NCBI RefSeq assembly: GCF_003057615.1
Contig: NZ_QAFW01000001.1
Coordinates: forward strand, 62,001 to 126,000
Direction: 5' to 3'
DNA from: Metalysinibacillus jejuensis
GTDB taxonomy: Bacteria; Bacillota; Bacilli; Bacillales_A; Planococcaceae
DNA: 64,000 bases
Each line of letters begins with the position of its first letter. Positions within the stretch are counted from its first letter, which is position 1. The notes beneath the pieces were generated by a model that searched no databases, was not told the origin of the DNA, and saw only the letters and a program-made list of their open reading frames with translations. Both the position numbers and the translations under genes were made by a program. Below, one piece after another: positions 1-7,912 of the stretch.

Positions 1-213
1 GGTGAGACGAAGCAACGCTTGCAAAAATTTATGCAAGAAAAGGGTATTGAGACAACGTTAACAGATGATGTGACAACAGCTGTGCATATCGCAAATCAAC
101 TCGCAGTATTGGGTGACACGGTACTCTTATCGCCTGCGTGCGCAAGCTGGGATCAGTATGAAAGTTTTGAATTACGCGGTGACGCATTTATTAACGCTGT
201 AAACGCATTGTAA
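1..213 (+). CDS. murD: UDP-N-acetylmuramoylalanine--D-glutamate ligase, 3' end (partial)
   Basis: Only the last 70 or so codons of the gene are present; the reading frame is open from base 1 and ends with TAA at 211-213. The segment carries the typical MurD C-terminal signature LLSPACASWDQY followed by FELRGDAF, part of the Mur ligase C-terminal domain that contacts the amino-acid substrate. MurD adds D-glutamate to UDP-MurNAc-L-Ala in the cytoplasm during peptidoglycan precursor synthesis. It is followed after 13 bases by divIB, with no spoVE, murG or murB in between as there would be in Bacillus subtilis. The identity is firm although the catalytic ATP-binding part lies outside the window. 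Confidence 0.93.
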   Translation, partial: GETKQRLQKFMQEKGIETTLTDDVTTAVHIANQLAVLGDTVLLSPACASWDQYESFELRGDAFINAVNAL

Positions 214-226
214 AGGAGTGGAGCGG

Positions 227-1096
227 ATGGCTAATAACGTAATTGATTTGGAAGAGCGTTTACCTGAGCTACAGCGTAAACGTAAGCGTAAAACGACGAT
301 AAAGTTCACGGTAGTATTGCTCGTCTTACTCGTGCTATTCGCTCTTTTTGCTTACATGCAGTCTTCCTATAGTAAAATCAAAACGATTAAAATCGACGGA
401 GCTGAATTGCTTACTAAAGAGACGTACCTTGCCTTACTTTCTTTTGAAAAAGGCGACTCAATGTGGGGGATGCCTATTAAAGAAAGCAAGGCTACTATAG
501 AGAAAGAAGATATTGTTAAAAGCGTTACGATTAAGAAAAAGTGGCCGCGCACTGTAGTTGTAACTGTAAAAGAGTGGCGTAATGTTGCATATATGTTTAA
601 AGAGGCGAGTTATGTAGGAGTATTAGAAAATGGCACGTTTTATAAGCAAGAAGGGCTGTTACCTATTGATGCACCGTTAATTCAAGGGTTTGATGATAAA
701 GAAGAGCGCAAAGCATTAACCGAACAACTTGCTCAGCTTCCTTCAGAGGTGCTACAGCTCATTTCTCAAATTGCTAATAATAAAACAGAAACTTCACCTT
801 ATCTTGTCCAATTATTTATGAATGATAGTTTTGAAGTATATGCTATGACACCTACATTAGCAGATAAATTGAAGTATTATCCAGAAATTGTGGCGCAAAT
901 TCCTGTAGGTGAAAAAGGTGTTATTGATTTAGAAGTCGGTGCGTACTACCGTCCATATAGTGAACAGTACCGTACAGTAGATGAGCAAATACCTGAAGAA
1001 TCGCTACTTGAAGAACCGTTACTTGAAGAGAGCGAACAAGTTAACCCTACACGAGCAGAGGATAACCAGCAAGAAGAGGGTGTGGATGAATCATGA
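227..1096 (+). CDS. divIB: Cell division protein DivIB/FtsQ
   Basis: This 289-residue protein is a single-pass divisome protein. It has a basic cytoplasmic N-terminus (KRKRK near residue 18), one transmembrane helix at about residues 25-44, then an FtsQ-type POTRA domain at about 48-117 and the extracellular beta domain. In the family it links early and late divisome proteins through FtsL and DivIC. The ATG at 227 is chosen over an in-frame GTG at 218 because AAAGGAG at 212-218 sits 8 bases before it. The C-terminus is a low-complexity acidic tail with the repeated unit LLEE, likely disordered. The gene overlaps the next one by ATGA. It lies between murD and the DUF881 pair, as expected for the division cluster. 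Confidence 0.93.
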   Translation: MANNVIDLEERLPELQRKRKRKTTIKFTVVLLVLLVLFALFAYMQSSYSKIKTIKIDGAELLTKETYLALLSFEKGDSMWGMPIKESKATIEKEDIVKSVTIKKKWPRTVVVTVKEWRNVAYMFKEASYVGVLENGTFYKQEGLLPIDAPLIQGFDDKEERKALTEQLAQLPSEVLQLISQIANNKTETSPYLVQLFMNDSFEVYAMTPTLADKLKYYPEIVAQIPVGEKGVIDLEVGAYYRPYSEQYRTVDEQIPEESLLEEPLLEESEQVNPTRAEDNQQEEGVDES

Positions 1097-1794
1097 AACG
1101 CTTTGCTTTTACGCGGAAACAGTTTGTAGTGTTAGTAGTATGTATTACAGCCGGTTTTATTATAGGGTATTCCTATAATTTAACGAAAGAAGAGCGAATG
1201 ATGACGATTGCTAATTTACAAGATTATGAACGCGAAGATAATTACCGTGAGCAGCTAATCGATCAACAAGAGCGCAATAAACAACTGACGACAGAGCTAC
1301 ATGAAATGACGGTAGCTATTCGGGATTATGAGAAGAAAATGGTCGACGCTGATTATGAAAAGCTCGTAGCGCAAGCCGATGATTTACGCTTGTTACTCGG
1401 TTCTATTTCAGCAAAGGGCAAAGGCGTGAGAGTGACGTTAGCTGATGCCGATTATAATCCAGCTAATGTAAATCCAAATGCGTATATTGTACATGAAAGC
1501 CATGTCTTCACTGTGATTAATGAATTAAAAATTGCGGGAGCTGAGGCTATTGCGGTTAACGGTCAACGATTGCGCACAAATTCGTATATTCGTTGTACCG
1601 GTCCTGTCATTGTTGTAGACGGTAAGCAGTTTCCAGCCCCTTTTACAATAGAAGCCATTGGCAGTAACGACAGCATCAATGCTTCGTTAAATTTGCGAGG
1701 AGGCGTATTAGATCAATTGCTACATGATAATATCGTCGTAACAGTTGAAGAAAACCGTATGATAGAAATGGTTGCAAATAAACAAGGAATGTGA
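1093..1794 (+). CDS. ylxW: DUF881 family protein (YlxW-like)
   Basis: This is a 233-residue DUF881 protein with an N-terminal membrane anchor (about residues 9-28), then a coiled-coil-like charged stretch (about 38-85) and the conserved DUF881 domain, in which a segment reading GKGVRVTL is recognisable. In Bacillus, two DUF881 genes (ylxW, ylxX) lie between divIB and sbp, exactly as here. The biochemical role is not established; the position suggests an envelope or division-associated function. The start overlaps the divIB stop (ATGA), which implies translational coupling. The symbol is assigned by order, since ylxW and ylxX are paralogues. Confidence 0.85.
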   Translation: MKRFAFTRKQFVVLVVCITAGFIIGYSYNLTKEERMMTIANLQDYEREDNYREQLIDQQERNKQLTTELHEMTVAIRDYEKKMVDADYEKLVAQADDLRLLLGSISAKGKGVRVTLADADYNPANVNPNAYIVHESHVFTVINELKIAGAEAIAVNGQRLRTNSYIRCTGPVIVVDGKQFPAPFTIEAIGSNDSINASLNLRGGVLDQLLHDNIVVTVEENRMIEMVANKQGM

Positions 1795-1821
1795 GTGAAA
1801 GTACATAAGGAGGGGTAATGA

Positions 1822-2541
1822 ATGAACACGTCATACTCTATGCGTATTACGATTGTGTTATTTATTATAGGAATCATGATGGCCGTCCTTTATAATACTG
1901 TGCAGCAACCAGTAGAGCGAGATACGCGTGACGTTTGGGAAATTCGCGAAGAATTGTCTCAAGAAAAAAAGCGTCACTCTGAATTATTGAAAGAAATTCG
2001 CACATTAAACGAAGTAATGAAACGCTATGAAAGTATAGCAGAAAGCAGTCCTGAAGTTGCGATTAAAGAAACGATAGCAAGGTTAGAAGAAAGCGTCGGT
2101 CTAACACCTTACCAAGGACCGGGGATTCAACTCATTCTTAAGCCGTCTCCCGAAGCGATAGCGCTAGGCACCACGCTTCATCCGGTACCACCGGCGTTAC
2201 TCATGCAACTCGTTAATACGCTTTACGAATTTAAAGCGACGACAATTGCTATTGATAATCAAAGATTGATACAAACTTCTGCAATCCGTGATATTAACGG
2301 CAAAACGACGGTTAATGGTAAGCCGCTAGCAATGCCACCTTTATCGGTTCAAGTAGGGACATTAAATATAGAAGATGCTAAAAAGCTCAAGGCACAGTTA
2401 GAAGCATCTTCAATTATTGATAGTTTTTATTTAGACGATGTGCTATTAGAAATTGGAGAGCCACAAGAGGACGTTGTTATTGTAAAATACGCGGATGCCG
2501 TAAAGATTAATTATTTACAACAATTGGACAAAGGAGACTAA
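1822..2541 (+). CDS. ylxX: DUF881 family protein (YlxX-like)
   Basis: This 239-residue protein is the second of two tandem DUF881 paralogues. It has an N-terminal transmembrane helix (about residues 8-25), a charged helical linker rich in Glu and Lys, and a DUF881 domain with the segment GPGIQLIL, which matches GKGVRVTL in its neighbour. The ATG at 1822 is preceded by AAGGAGGGG, a strong ribosome binding site. No enzymatic motif is visible and the function is unknown. Its place between ylxW and sbp in the division cluster is the best clue to its role. Confidence 0.85.
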   Translation: MNTSYSMRITIVLFIIGIMMAVLYNTVQQPVERDTRDVWEIREELSQEKKRHSELLKEIRTLNEVMKRYESIAESSPEVAIKETIARLEESVGLTPYQGPGIQLILKPSPEAIALGTTLHPVPPALLMQLVNTLYEFKATTIAIDNQRLIQTSAIRDINGKTTVNGKPLAMPPLSVQVGTLNIEDAKKLKAQLEASSIIDSFYLDDVLLEIGEPQEDVVIVKYADAVKINYLQQLDKGD

Positions 2542-2546
2542 ATGAT

Positions 2547-2927
2547 ATGTGGCTACCACTACTAGGTTTATTACTAGGTTTAGGGTTAGGTCTTTTGTCT
2601 GATATGCAAATACCTGTAATTTACCAAAACTATTTATCTATTGCAGTCTTAGCCGCACTTGATACACTATTAGGGGGTATAAGAGCTCAATTACAAGAGG
2701 TTTATGACGATAAAGTATTTGTATCGGGTTTTTTCTTTAACGTGTTATTAGCGGCTGGATTAGCCTTTTTGGGTGTTCATTTAGGCGTGGATCTTTATTT
2801 AGCTGCGATATTTGCGTTTGGTGTACGGTTATTTCAAAATATTGCTGTAATACGTCGTATCCTACTTGTGCGCTATGATGAGCGTAAAAAAGTAAGAAAA
2901 ACAACAAATAACCATAAGATTATATGA
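2547..2927 (+). CDS. sbp: Small basic protein (DUF1290), integral membrane
   Basis: This 126-residue, strongly hydrophobic protein begins with a Leu/Gly-rich helix (LLGLLLGLGLGLL) and contains about three to four membrane segments, ending in a basic cytoplasmic tail. The conserved stretch LDTLLGGIRA is typical of the small basic protein family. The gene is found between ylxX and ftsA in Bacillus, as here. Its molecular function is not known. It starts 5 bases after the ylxX stop, inside the same transcription unit, and is separated from ftsA by about 74 bases that contain a candidate promoter. Confidence 0.88.
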   Translation: MWLPLLGLLLGLGLGLLSDMQIPVIYQNYLSIAVLAALDTLLGGIRAQLQEVYDDKVFVSGFFFNVLLAAGLAFLGVHLGVDLYLAAIFAFGVRLFQNIAVIRRILLVRYDERKKVRKTTNNHKII

Positions 2928-2934
2928 ATTTACT

Positions 2935-2963
2935 TAGACAAACGTTAACACATACAATAAAAT
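2935..2963 (+). promoter_or_regulatory. Candidate sigma-A promoter for ftsA-ftsZ
   Basis: A -35 element TAGACA (2935-2940) and a -10 element TAAAAT (2958-2963) are separated by 17 bases; each matches the consensus at five of six positions. Transcription would begin near 2970, about 30 bases before the ftsA start. An extra promoter just before ftsA fits the need for high FtsZ levels. Confidence 0.5.
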
Positions 2964-3001
2964 GAACAAAAGAGACTAAATTATAAGGAGGTGCAACGGT
3001 T

Positions 3002-4276
3002 TTGGATTCACAAAACATTTATACAGCGATTGATATAGGCTCATCTAATGTAAAGGTAGTAATCGGTGAAATGCGTGGTGCACAATTGCATGTTATCGGC
3101 GAAAGTAACGTGCACTCTGAAGGTCTACGCAAAGGTATTATTGTGGATATTGAGAAAACGTTGCAATCAGTACAAGAAGCTATTGTACATGCGGAGAGAA
3201 TGACAGGTTATAAAGTGGAGCGTGCAGTAGTTAGCATATCAGCTCATCAAGCAGATATTCAGCGTGTTCGAGGAGTAGTAACGGTTACAAATAGTGAAGT
3301 AACAAATGATGATTTACATCGCGTAATGGATTCGGCTAGCAGTTATAAATTACCAGAGGGGCGAGATCTGGTCAATGTTATTCCTATAGAGTTTACCGTA
3401 GATGATTGTGAAGGGATTACCGATCCTAGAGGAATGATTGGTGTACGACTTGAAGTGGATGCTATGATGATTACAACATCAGCTACTTTAATGCATAATG
3501 TTTTACGCTGTGTGGAACGCGCAGGTATTGATATTCATCAAATTTATTTCCAACCGCTAGTTGTAGGGCATGCGGCACTTACTAAGGATGAAAAGTATCA
3601 AGGTACAGCTTGTATTGATATTGGTGGAAGTTCAACGACGATATCTTACTATGAGGAAGGTATTTTGCAAGATGCACGCGTTGTGCCACTAGGTGGAGAT
3701 AATATTACGCAAGATATTTCTATTGTGTTAAAAACATCAACGACGCAAGCAGAGTATATTAAAAAACAATATGGCCATGCCTATTATAAAGATGCTTCAG
3801 ATCAAGAGTTTTTTGAAGTGCAAATTGAAGGTACTGATACAGTTGAGCAATACAGCCAGCGTTATTTATCTGAGATTATGGGCGCACGTCTTGTTGAAAT
3901 TATAGAGTTTGCGATTGACGCCTTAGCTCAAATGGGCGTTAAAGACTTACCAGGCGGTGTCGTTTTAACAGGAGGTTCGGCCATGATTGAAGGCATAGCG
4001 CCTCTTACTCGTCAAGTGATGCAAACGCGTGTTAGAATTTATACACCACAGTTTATTTCAGTACGTGAGCCAGGCTATGCAGCTGCTGTAGGTTTAATTG
4101 ATTATGCTACACAGCAAGATAATTTCTATAGACGACCTGCAACGACAACGCAACAGCAAGATGTGACGCAAACCGAAGAATATTATGAAGCGCAACCAGA
4201 AGCAGAAGAAGTCGAAGAAAAACGTCCGAGTTTAAAATCAAAAGTAGTTAAAATGTTTAATAGCATGTTCGAATAA
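3002..4276 (+). CDS. ftsA: Cell division protein FtsA
   Basis: FtsA is an actin-like ATPase that tethers FtsZ filaments to the membrane and recruits later divisome proteins. The 424-residue product shows the phosphate-1 motif DIGSSNVKVV near residue 11, a second phosphate-binding motif IDIGGSSTTI near 207, an adenosine motif VVLTGGSAMIEG near 322, and the amphipathic membrane-targeting helix at the very C-terminus (KSKVVKMFNSMF). A Glu/Gln-rich linker precedes that helix. The start is TTG at 3002, since AAGGAGG at 2985-2991 lies 10 bases upstream and there is no nearby ATG in frame. ftsZ follows after about 30 bases. Confidence 0.96.
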   Translation: MDSQNIYTAIDIGSSNVKVVIGEMRGAQLHVIGESNVHSEGLRKGIIVDIEKTLQSVQEAIVHAERMTGYKVERAVVSISAHQADIQRVRGVVTVTNSEVTNDDLHRVMDSASSYKLPEGRDLVNVIPIEFTVDDCEGITDPRGMIGVRLEVDAMMITTSATLMHNVLRCVERAGIDIHQIYFQPLVVGHAALTKDEKYQGTACIDIGGSSTTISYYEEGILQDARVVPLGGDNITQDISIVLKTSTTQAEYIKKQYGHAYYKDASDQEFFEVQIEGTDTVEQYSQRYLSEIMGARLVEIIEFAIDALAQMGVKDLPGGVVLTGGSAMIEGIAPLTRQVMQTRVRIYTPQFISVREPGYAAAVGLIDYATQQDNFYRRPATTTQQQDVTQTEEYYEAQPEAEEVEEKRPSLKSKVVKMFNSMFE

Positions 4277-4306
4277 TATGGGAATTTACGGTAGGAGGAA
4301 AATAGT

Positions 4307-5449
4307 ATGTTGGATTTTGATACGAGTTTAGATCAAATGGCTGTAATAAAGGTAATAGGTGTAGGTGGTGGAGGAAATAACGCGGTAAATCGTATGATTG
4401 AACATGGCGTTCAAGGTGTGGATTTTATAGCTGTTAATACCGATGCTCAAGCCTTAAAAGATTCAAAGGCTGATAATCGCTTACAGATGGGGATTAAGTT
4501 AACGCGTGGTCTTGGTGCCGGAGCTAATCCCGAAGTAGGTAAAAAAGCGGCTGAAGAAAGCCGTGAACAAATTGAAGAATTGCTAAAAGGCGCGGACATG
4601 GTCTTTGTTACCGCAGGAATGGGTGGGGGCACAGGAACAGGTGCAGCACCTGTTATTGCCCAAATCGCACATGACCTAGGCGCTTTAACAGTAGGTGTCG
4701 TAACAAAGCCGTTTAGCTTTGAAGGCTTAAAAAGAAAAAAGCAAGCGTTAGGTGGCATTGCGGCACTTAAGGAAGCTGTAGATACACTCATTGTTATCCC
4801 TAATGACAAGCTATTAGAAATTGTAGATAAGAGTACACCAATGTTAGAAGCTTTCATTGAAGCGGATAACGTATTACGTCAAGGGGTTCAAGGTATTTCA
4901 GATTTAATCGCAACACCTGGTTTAATTAACTTAGACTTTGCAGACGTTAAAACAATTATGTCTAATAAAGGATCAGCGTTAATGGGTATCGGTATTGCAG
5001 CTGGTGAAAATCGTTCGGCAGAAGCTGCGAAAAAAGCTATTTCAAGCCCGTTACTTGAGTCATCAATCTCAGGCGCAAAAGGCGTCTTAATGAACATTAC
5101 CGGTGGTTCAAACTTAAGTCTTTATGAAGTACAGGATGCAGCAGAGATTGTCGCAGCTGCTTCAGATGAAGAAGTAAATATGATTTTCGGTTCAGTTATT
5201 AATGATAATTTAAAAGATGAAATTATTGTAACTGTTATTGCTACAGGTTTTAGCGAAGAGCCACAATCTGCACCTTCAGCTATGGAAAATATGGGCACGC
5301 AATTTATGCGTAAACCACGTCAAGCACCACCTGTACAAGAAAAGCCAGCACCCGTTCAAGAAGCACCAACACCTCAACCGCAAAATAATTACACACAGGA
5401 AGATGAGTTAGACGTACCTGCGTTTTTACGCAATCGTAATCGTCACTAA
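4307..5449 (+). CDS. ftsZ: Cell division protein FtsZ
   Basis: FtsZ is the tubulin-like GTPase that forms the cytokinetic ring. The 380-residue protein carries the nucleotide-binding segment [13 protein letters not shown] (residues 18-30), the tubulin signature GGGTGTG (106-112), and the T7 region around residues 200-215. A Pro/Gln-rich linker and the conserved C-terminal peptide [10 protein letters not shown], which binds FtsA and SepF, complete it. The start ATG is preceded by GTAGGAGGAAAA. A strong terminator follows at 5461-5496, so the ftsAZ transcript ends here. The expected spoIIGA-sigE-sigG block of spore formers does not follow. Confidence 0.98.
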   Translation: MLDFDTSLDQMAVIKVIGVGGGGNNAVNRMIEHGVQGVDFIAVNTDAQALKDSKADNRLQMGIKLTRGLGAGANPEVGKKAAEESREQIEELLKGADMVFVTAGMGGGTGTGAAPVIAQIAHDLGALTVGVVTKPFSFEGLKRKKQALGGIAALKEAVDTLIVIPNDKLLEIVDKSTPMLEAFIEADNVLRQGVQGISDLIATPGLINLDFADVKTIMSNKGSALMGIGIAAGENRSAEAAKKAISSPLLESSISGAKGVLMNITGGSNLSLYEVQDAAEIVAAASDEEVNMIFGSVINDNLKDEIIVTVIATGFSEEPQSAPSAMENMGTQFMRKPRQAPPVQEKPAPVQEAPTPQPQNNYTQEDELDVPAFLRNRNRH

Positions 5450-5460
5450 TCCTAACAGAT

Positions 5461-5496
5461 GCCCTGAGTTGCTTAACAAAGCAACTCAGGGCTTTT
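5461..5496 (+). terminator. Rho-independent terminator after ftsZ
   Basis: A perfect 14-base-pair stem (5461-5474 with 5479-5492) closes an AACA loop and is followed by TTTT. It starts 11 bases after the ftsZ stop. Confidence 0.93.
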
Positions 5497-5514
5497 AAAA
5501 TAGGTGGGTGTGAG

Positions 5515-5543
5515 TTGATATATTATAATGTGCTTGTTACAAT
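5515..5543 (+). promoter_or_regulatory. Candidate sigma-A promoter for the ylmE-sepF-ylmG genes
   Basis: TTGATA (5515-5520) and TACAAT (5538-5543) are separated by 17 bases. Because a strong terminator lies just upstream, the ylmE group needs its own promoter and this is the best match. An overlapping TATAAT at 5524-5529 has no good -35 partner. Confidence 0.6.
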
Positions 5544-5577
5544 TGAGATAAATTACTGAGGAAAAGTTGGGAGAAAA

Positions 5578-6252
5578 TTGACGAAAATCATTGAGAATTT
5601 AGCACGAATTGAACCAAAAATTGCAGCGGTCAATCCACAACAGCCTGTTACGATTATCGCTGTCACGAAAGCTGTCTCTGTTGAGCGCACACAAGAAGCG
5701 ATTGCAGCAGGTGTGACGCACTTAGGGGAGAATCGCCCAGAAGGCTTACTACGTAAGCAAGAGGCAATTAATGAAGCGACTTGGCACTATATCGGCACAT
5801 TACAAACGAGAAAAGTTCGTCAAATTATTAATACGATAGATTATTTACATTCATTAGATCGCATGAGCTTGGCAGAAGAAATTAATAAACGAGCGACTAA
5901 AGTAGTGAAGTGTTTTGTACAAGTCAATGTATCTGAAGAAGATAGCAAGCATGGCTTACCTGTTAGTGAAGTTATACCGTTCATTAAACAATTAGCCGAT
6001 ATGGATAAAATTGAAGTGGTCGGCTTAATGACGATGGCTCCTTTACATGCGCAAGAGCATGAGATTCGTACGGTATTCCGCGGTTTAAAAGATGTGCAAC
6101 AGCAAATTAAAGCATTGCAATTGCCATACGCACCATGTACAGAATTATCGATGGGGATGTCTAATGACTACGTTATTGCCATTGAAGAAGGGGCAACTTA
6201 CGTTCGTATCGGCACAGCTTTAGTTGGTAGTGAAAGTGAGGGAATGCAATGA
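5578..6252 (+). CDS. ylmE: YggS family pyridoxal phosphate-binding protein
   Basis: This is a 224-residue member of the YggS/YlmE/PLPBP family, alanine-racemase-like single-domain proteins that bind pyridoxal 5'-phosphate and help maintain vitamin B6 and amino-acid homeostasis without a proven catalytic activity. The PLP lysine lies in VTIIAVTKAV (residues 23-32), followed by GENRPEG and, near the C-terminus, the phosphate-binding stretch LSMGMSNDY. TTG at 5578 is taken as the start; GGGAG just upstream is close to it, so the start is less certain than others. The gene overlaps sepF by ATGA. In Bacillus the same gene sits between ylmD and sepF, but ylmD is absent here. Confidence 0.9.
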   Translation: MTKIIENLARIEPKIAAVNPQQPVTIIAVTKAVSVERTQEAIAAGVTHLGENRPEGLLRKQEAINEATWHYIGTLQTRKVRQIINTIDYLHSLDRMSLAEEINKRATKVVKCFVQVNVSEEDSKHGLPVSEVIPFIKQLADMDKIEVVGLMTMAPLHAQEHEIRTVFRGLKDVQQQIKALQLPYAPCTELSMGMSNDYVIAIEEGATYVRIGTALVGSESEGMQ

Positions 6253-6719
6253 GCAAAAAAAGTAAATGGCGCAATTTTTTTTACGGTGAAGATGATGAGA
6301 CGTACGATGAATACGAAGAGACACCTGCCCCTCCTGTGCAGCAACCACCTGTACAGCAAACAGCGCAACGCCCCCGTGTAGTAAAGACACCAACGAAAGA
6401 TAGTACGAATATCGTAAAGCTACAAGCAGTACAAAAACCTGCGCAAACGCCACCTAAAGTACGGGTTTTTGAGCCGAGTAGTTATGCAGAAGTTCAAGCG
6501 ATTAGTGACTGCATTCGTGAAGAACAAACGGTTGTTATTAACATTCATTTATTAGATGCTAACCAAGCGAAGCGCGTCATTGACTTTATCGGTGGAGCAA
6601 CGTATGTGATGGGCGCTACTTTTAAGAAAGTAAGCACAGACGTATTTTTAAGTTCACCTGCAAATGTAGAAATCGAAGGTGATGTAACACAACTACTAAC
6701 AAATCAGAAAACCGAGTGA
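6249..6719 (+). CDS. sepF: Cell division protein SepF
   Basis: SepF is a cytoplasmic protein that binds the FtsZ tail, polymerises into rings and anchors the Z-ring to the membrane. The 156-residue product has the expected short N-terminal region (MSKKSKWRNFFYGEDD), a Pro/Gln/Thr-rich linker (about residues 25-70) and the conserved C-terminal SepF core (about 72-152), with the segments VFEPSSYAEVQ and RVIDFIGGATY. It overlaps the end of ylmE by ATGA and is followed closely by ylmG, the order seen in Bacillus and many other Gram-positives. Confidence 0.94.
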   Translation: MSKKSKWRNFFYGEDDETYDEYEETPAPPVQQPPVQQTAQRPRVVKTPTKDSTNIVKLQAVQKPAQTPPKVRVFEPSSYAEVQAISDCIREEQTVVINIHLLDANQAKRVIDFIGGATYVMGATFKKVSTDVFLSSPANVEIEGDVTQLLTNQKTE

Positions 6720-6728
6720 GGTAATACT

Positions 6729-6998
6729 ATGTATTTTGAAATTGCACCAATTATTATTAAAGTATTTAATGCATATTCTATTCTACTCATTATTTATATT
6801 TTTATGAGTTGGGTACCAGCTGCACAAAACTCAAAATTTGGCGAAATTTTAGCTGCAGTATGCGAACCGTATTTAAGCATTTTTAGAAAAATTATCCCAC
6901 CATTAGGTATGATTGATTTTTCACCAATCATCGCAATCTTTGCATTAAATTTAATTGCTACAGGTGCGCTAAAAGTATTAAGTTGGCTATTACTATAA
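6729..6998 (+). CDS. ylmG: YggT family membrane protein (YlmG)
   Basis: This small 89-residue membrane protein has two hydrophobic segments (about residues 11-30 and 64-88) around the conserved YggT motif EPYLSIFRKIIPPLG. Family members lie next to sepF in Gram-positives, cyanobacteria and plastids, and have been linked to membrane or nucleoid/thylakoid organisation, but the exact role is not settled. It begins 9 bases after sepF. A short hairpin with a T-run follows the stop, so ylmH may be transcribed less or separately. Confidence 0.9.
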   Translation: MYFEIAPIIIKVFNAYSILLIIYIFMSWVPAAQNSKFGEILAAVCEPYLSIFRKIIPPLGMIDFSPIIAIFALNLIATGALKVLSWLLL

Positions 6999-7005
6999 AC
7001 AAAGA

Positions 7006-7031
7006 CCTTACATTTTGTAAGGCTTTTTTTT
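7006..7031 (+). terminator. Short hairpin terminator between ylmG and ylmH
   Basis: CCTTACA (7006-7012) pairs with TGTAAGG (7016-7022) around a TTT loop, followed by C and eight T. The stem is only 7 base pairs, so partial read-through into ylmH is likely. No convincing promoter is visible between it and ylmH. Confidence 0.65.
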
Positions 7032-7043
7032 AAGGAGAAATCA

Positions 7044-7826
7044 ATGGAGCATATCTTACAGCATTTTAGACCAGAAGAAAAACCATTTATTGAACAAGTG
7101 GTGGGCTGGCAACGCGAAGTAGAAGATCGCTACGCACCGAAGCTTACCGATTTTTTAGATCCGCGCGAACGCTTTATCGTCCAAGCTATTATTAAACAAA
7201 GCGAAGATTGTAGACTAATGTCAAGCGGTGGCTTTTTGCAAGCTGAACGACAGCGTGTACTCATTTACCCAAGCTATTATGAACCGACTGCTGAAGACTT
7301 TCAGATTGCACTCTTTCGTATTAATTACCCTGTTAAATTTGTCTCATTAACGCATCCCCAAGTGCTCGGTACACTAACAGCGAGTGGTATAGACCGTAAA
7401 CGCTTTGGTGATATTCGGTTAGAAGATAATGAAGTTCAGTGCGCAGTAAGCGAAGAAATTGCAGATTTTTTGCAAGTACAAATGACAGCTGTAGGAAAAG
7501 CTAAAGTAGCACTAGAAAAGATTACAACACAGCAGGCACTAGCACCGAGTGATGAAAAGTGGGAAGAACAACTTCATACCGTAAGTGCTATGCGCCTCGA
7601 TGTAGTGTTAGCCAGTGCGCTCACGATAAGTCGTCAAAAAGCACAACAACTTATTACTTCAGGCCGTGTTAAAGTTAATCATACTGTGCGAGAAGACCGC
7701 GCTTTTGAATTACATGAGGAAGACTTACTATCAGTTAGGGGCTATGGTCGTATGAAAGTTATAGCGATTGAAGGCAGAACACGTAAACAAAAAATTAAAG
7801 TCATCATTGGGGCACTAACTGATTAA
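7044..7826 (+). CDS. ylmH: S4-domain RNA-binding protein YlmH
   Basis: The 260-residue protein has an N-terminal domain of about 180 residues and a C-terminal S4 RNA-binding domain (about 186-248), with the sequence MRLDVVLASALTISRQKAQ and a later GRVKVNH. YlmH homologues bind the ribosome and peptidyl-tRNA and have been linked to ribosome-associated quality control of stalled 50S subunits, which is notable because rqcH is also in this window. The ATG at 7044 follows TTTTAAGGAGAAATCA. The neighbouring divIVA gene completes the usual ylm cluster. Confidence 0.9.
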   Translation: MEHILQHFRPEEKPFIEQVVGWQREVEDRYAPKLTDFLDPRERFIVQAIIKQSEDCRLMSSGGFLQAERQRVLIYPSYYEPTAEDFQIALFRINYPVKFVSLTHPQVLGTLTASGIDRKRFGDIRLEDNEVQCAVSEEIADFLQVQMTAVGKAKVALEKITTQQALAPSDEKWEEQLHTVSAMRLDVVLASALTISRQKAQQLITSGRVKVNHTVREDRAFELHEEDLLSVRGYGRMKVIAIEGRTRKQKIKVIIGALTD

Positions 7827-7865
7827 AATTATACAATTATGATGTGAATTACGTGTCGTAACGTG

Positions 7866-7871
7866 TATAAT
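7866..7871 (+). promoter_or_regulatory. Candidate -10 element for divIVA
   Basis: A perfect TATAAT stands about 42 bases before the divIVA start, in the 86-base gap after ylmH. The best -35 partner (TGTGAA at 7843-7848) is poor, so this is a tentative call. Confidence 0.35.
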
Positions 7872-7912
7872 GTAAGGAAAACGTTATTGCTTTAAAAGGA
7901 GAGAAGGATACT

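Noticed and set aside
981-1178. Frame encoding repeated YLKNR units
   Set aside because: It is the +1 shadow of the repetitive acidic tail of divIB and runs into the next gene.
4447-4857. 136-codon open frame on the minus strand inside ftsZ
   Set aside because: It is the complement of the conserved GTPase region and has no homology or start signal.
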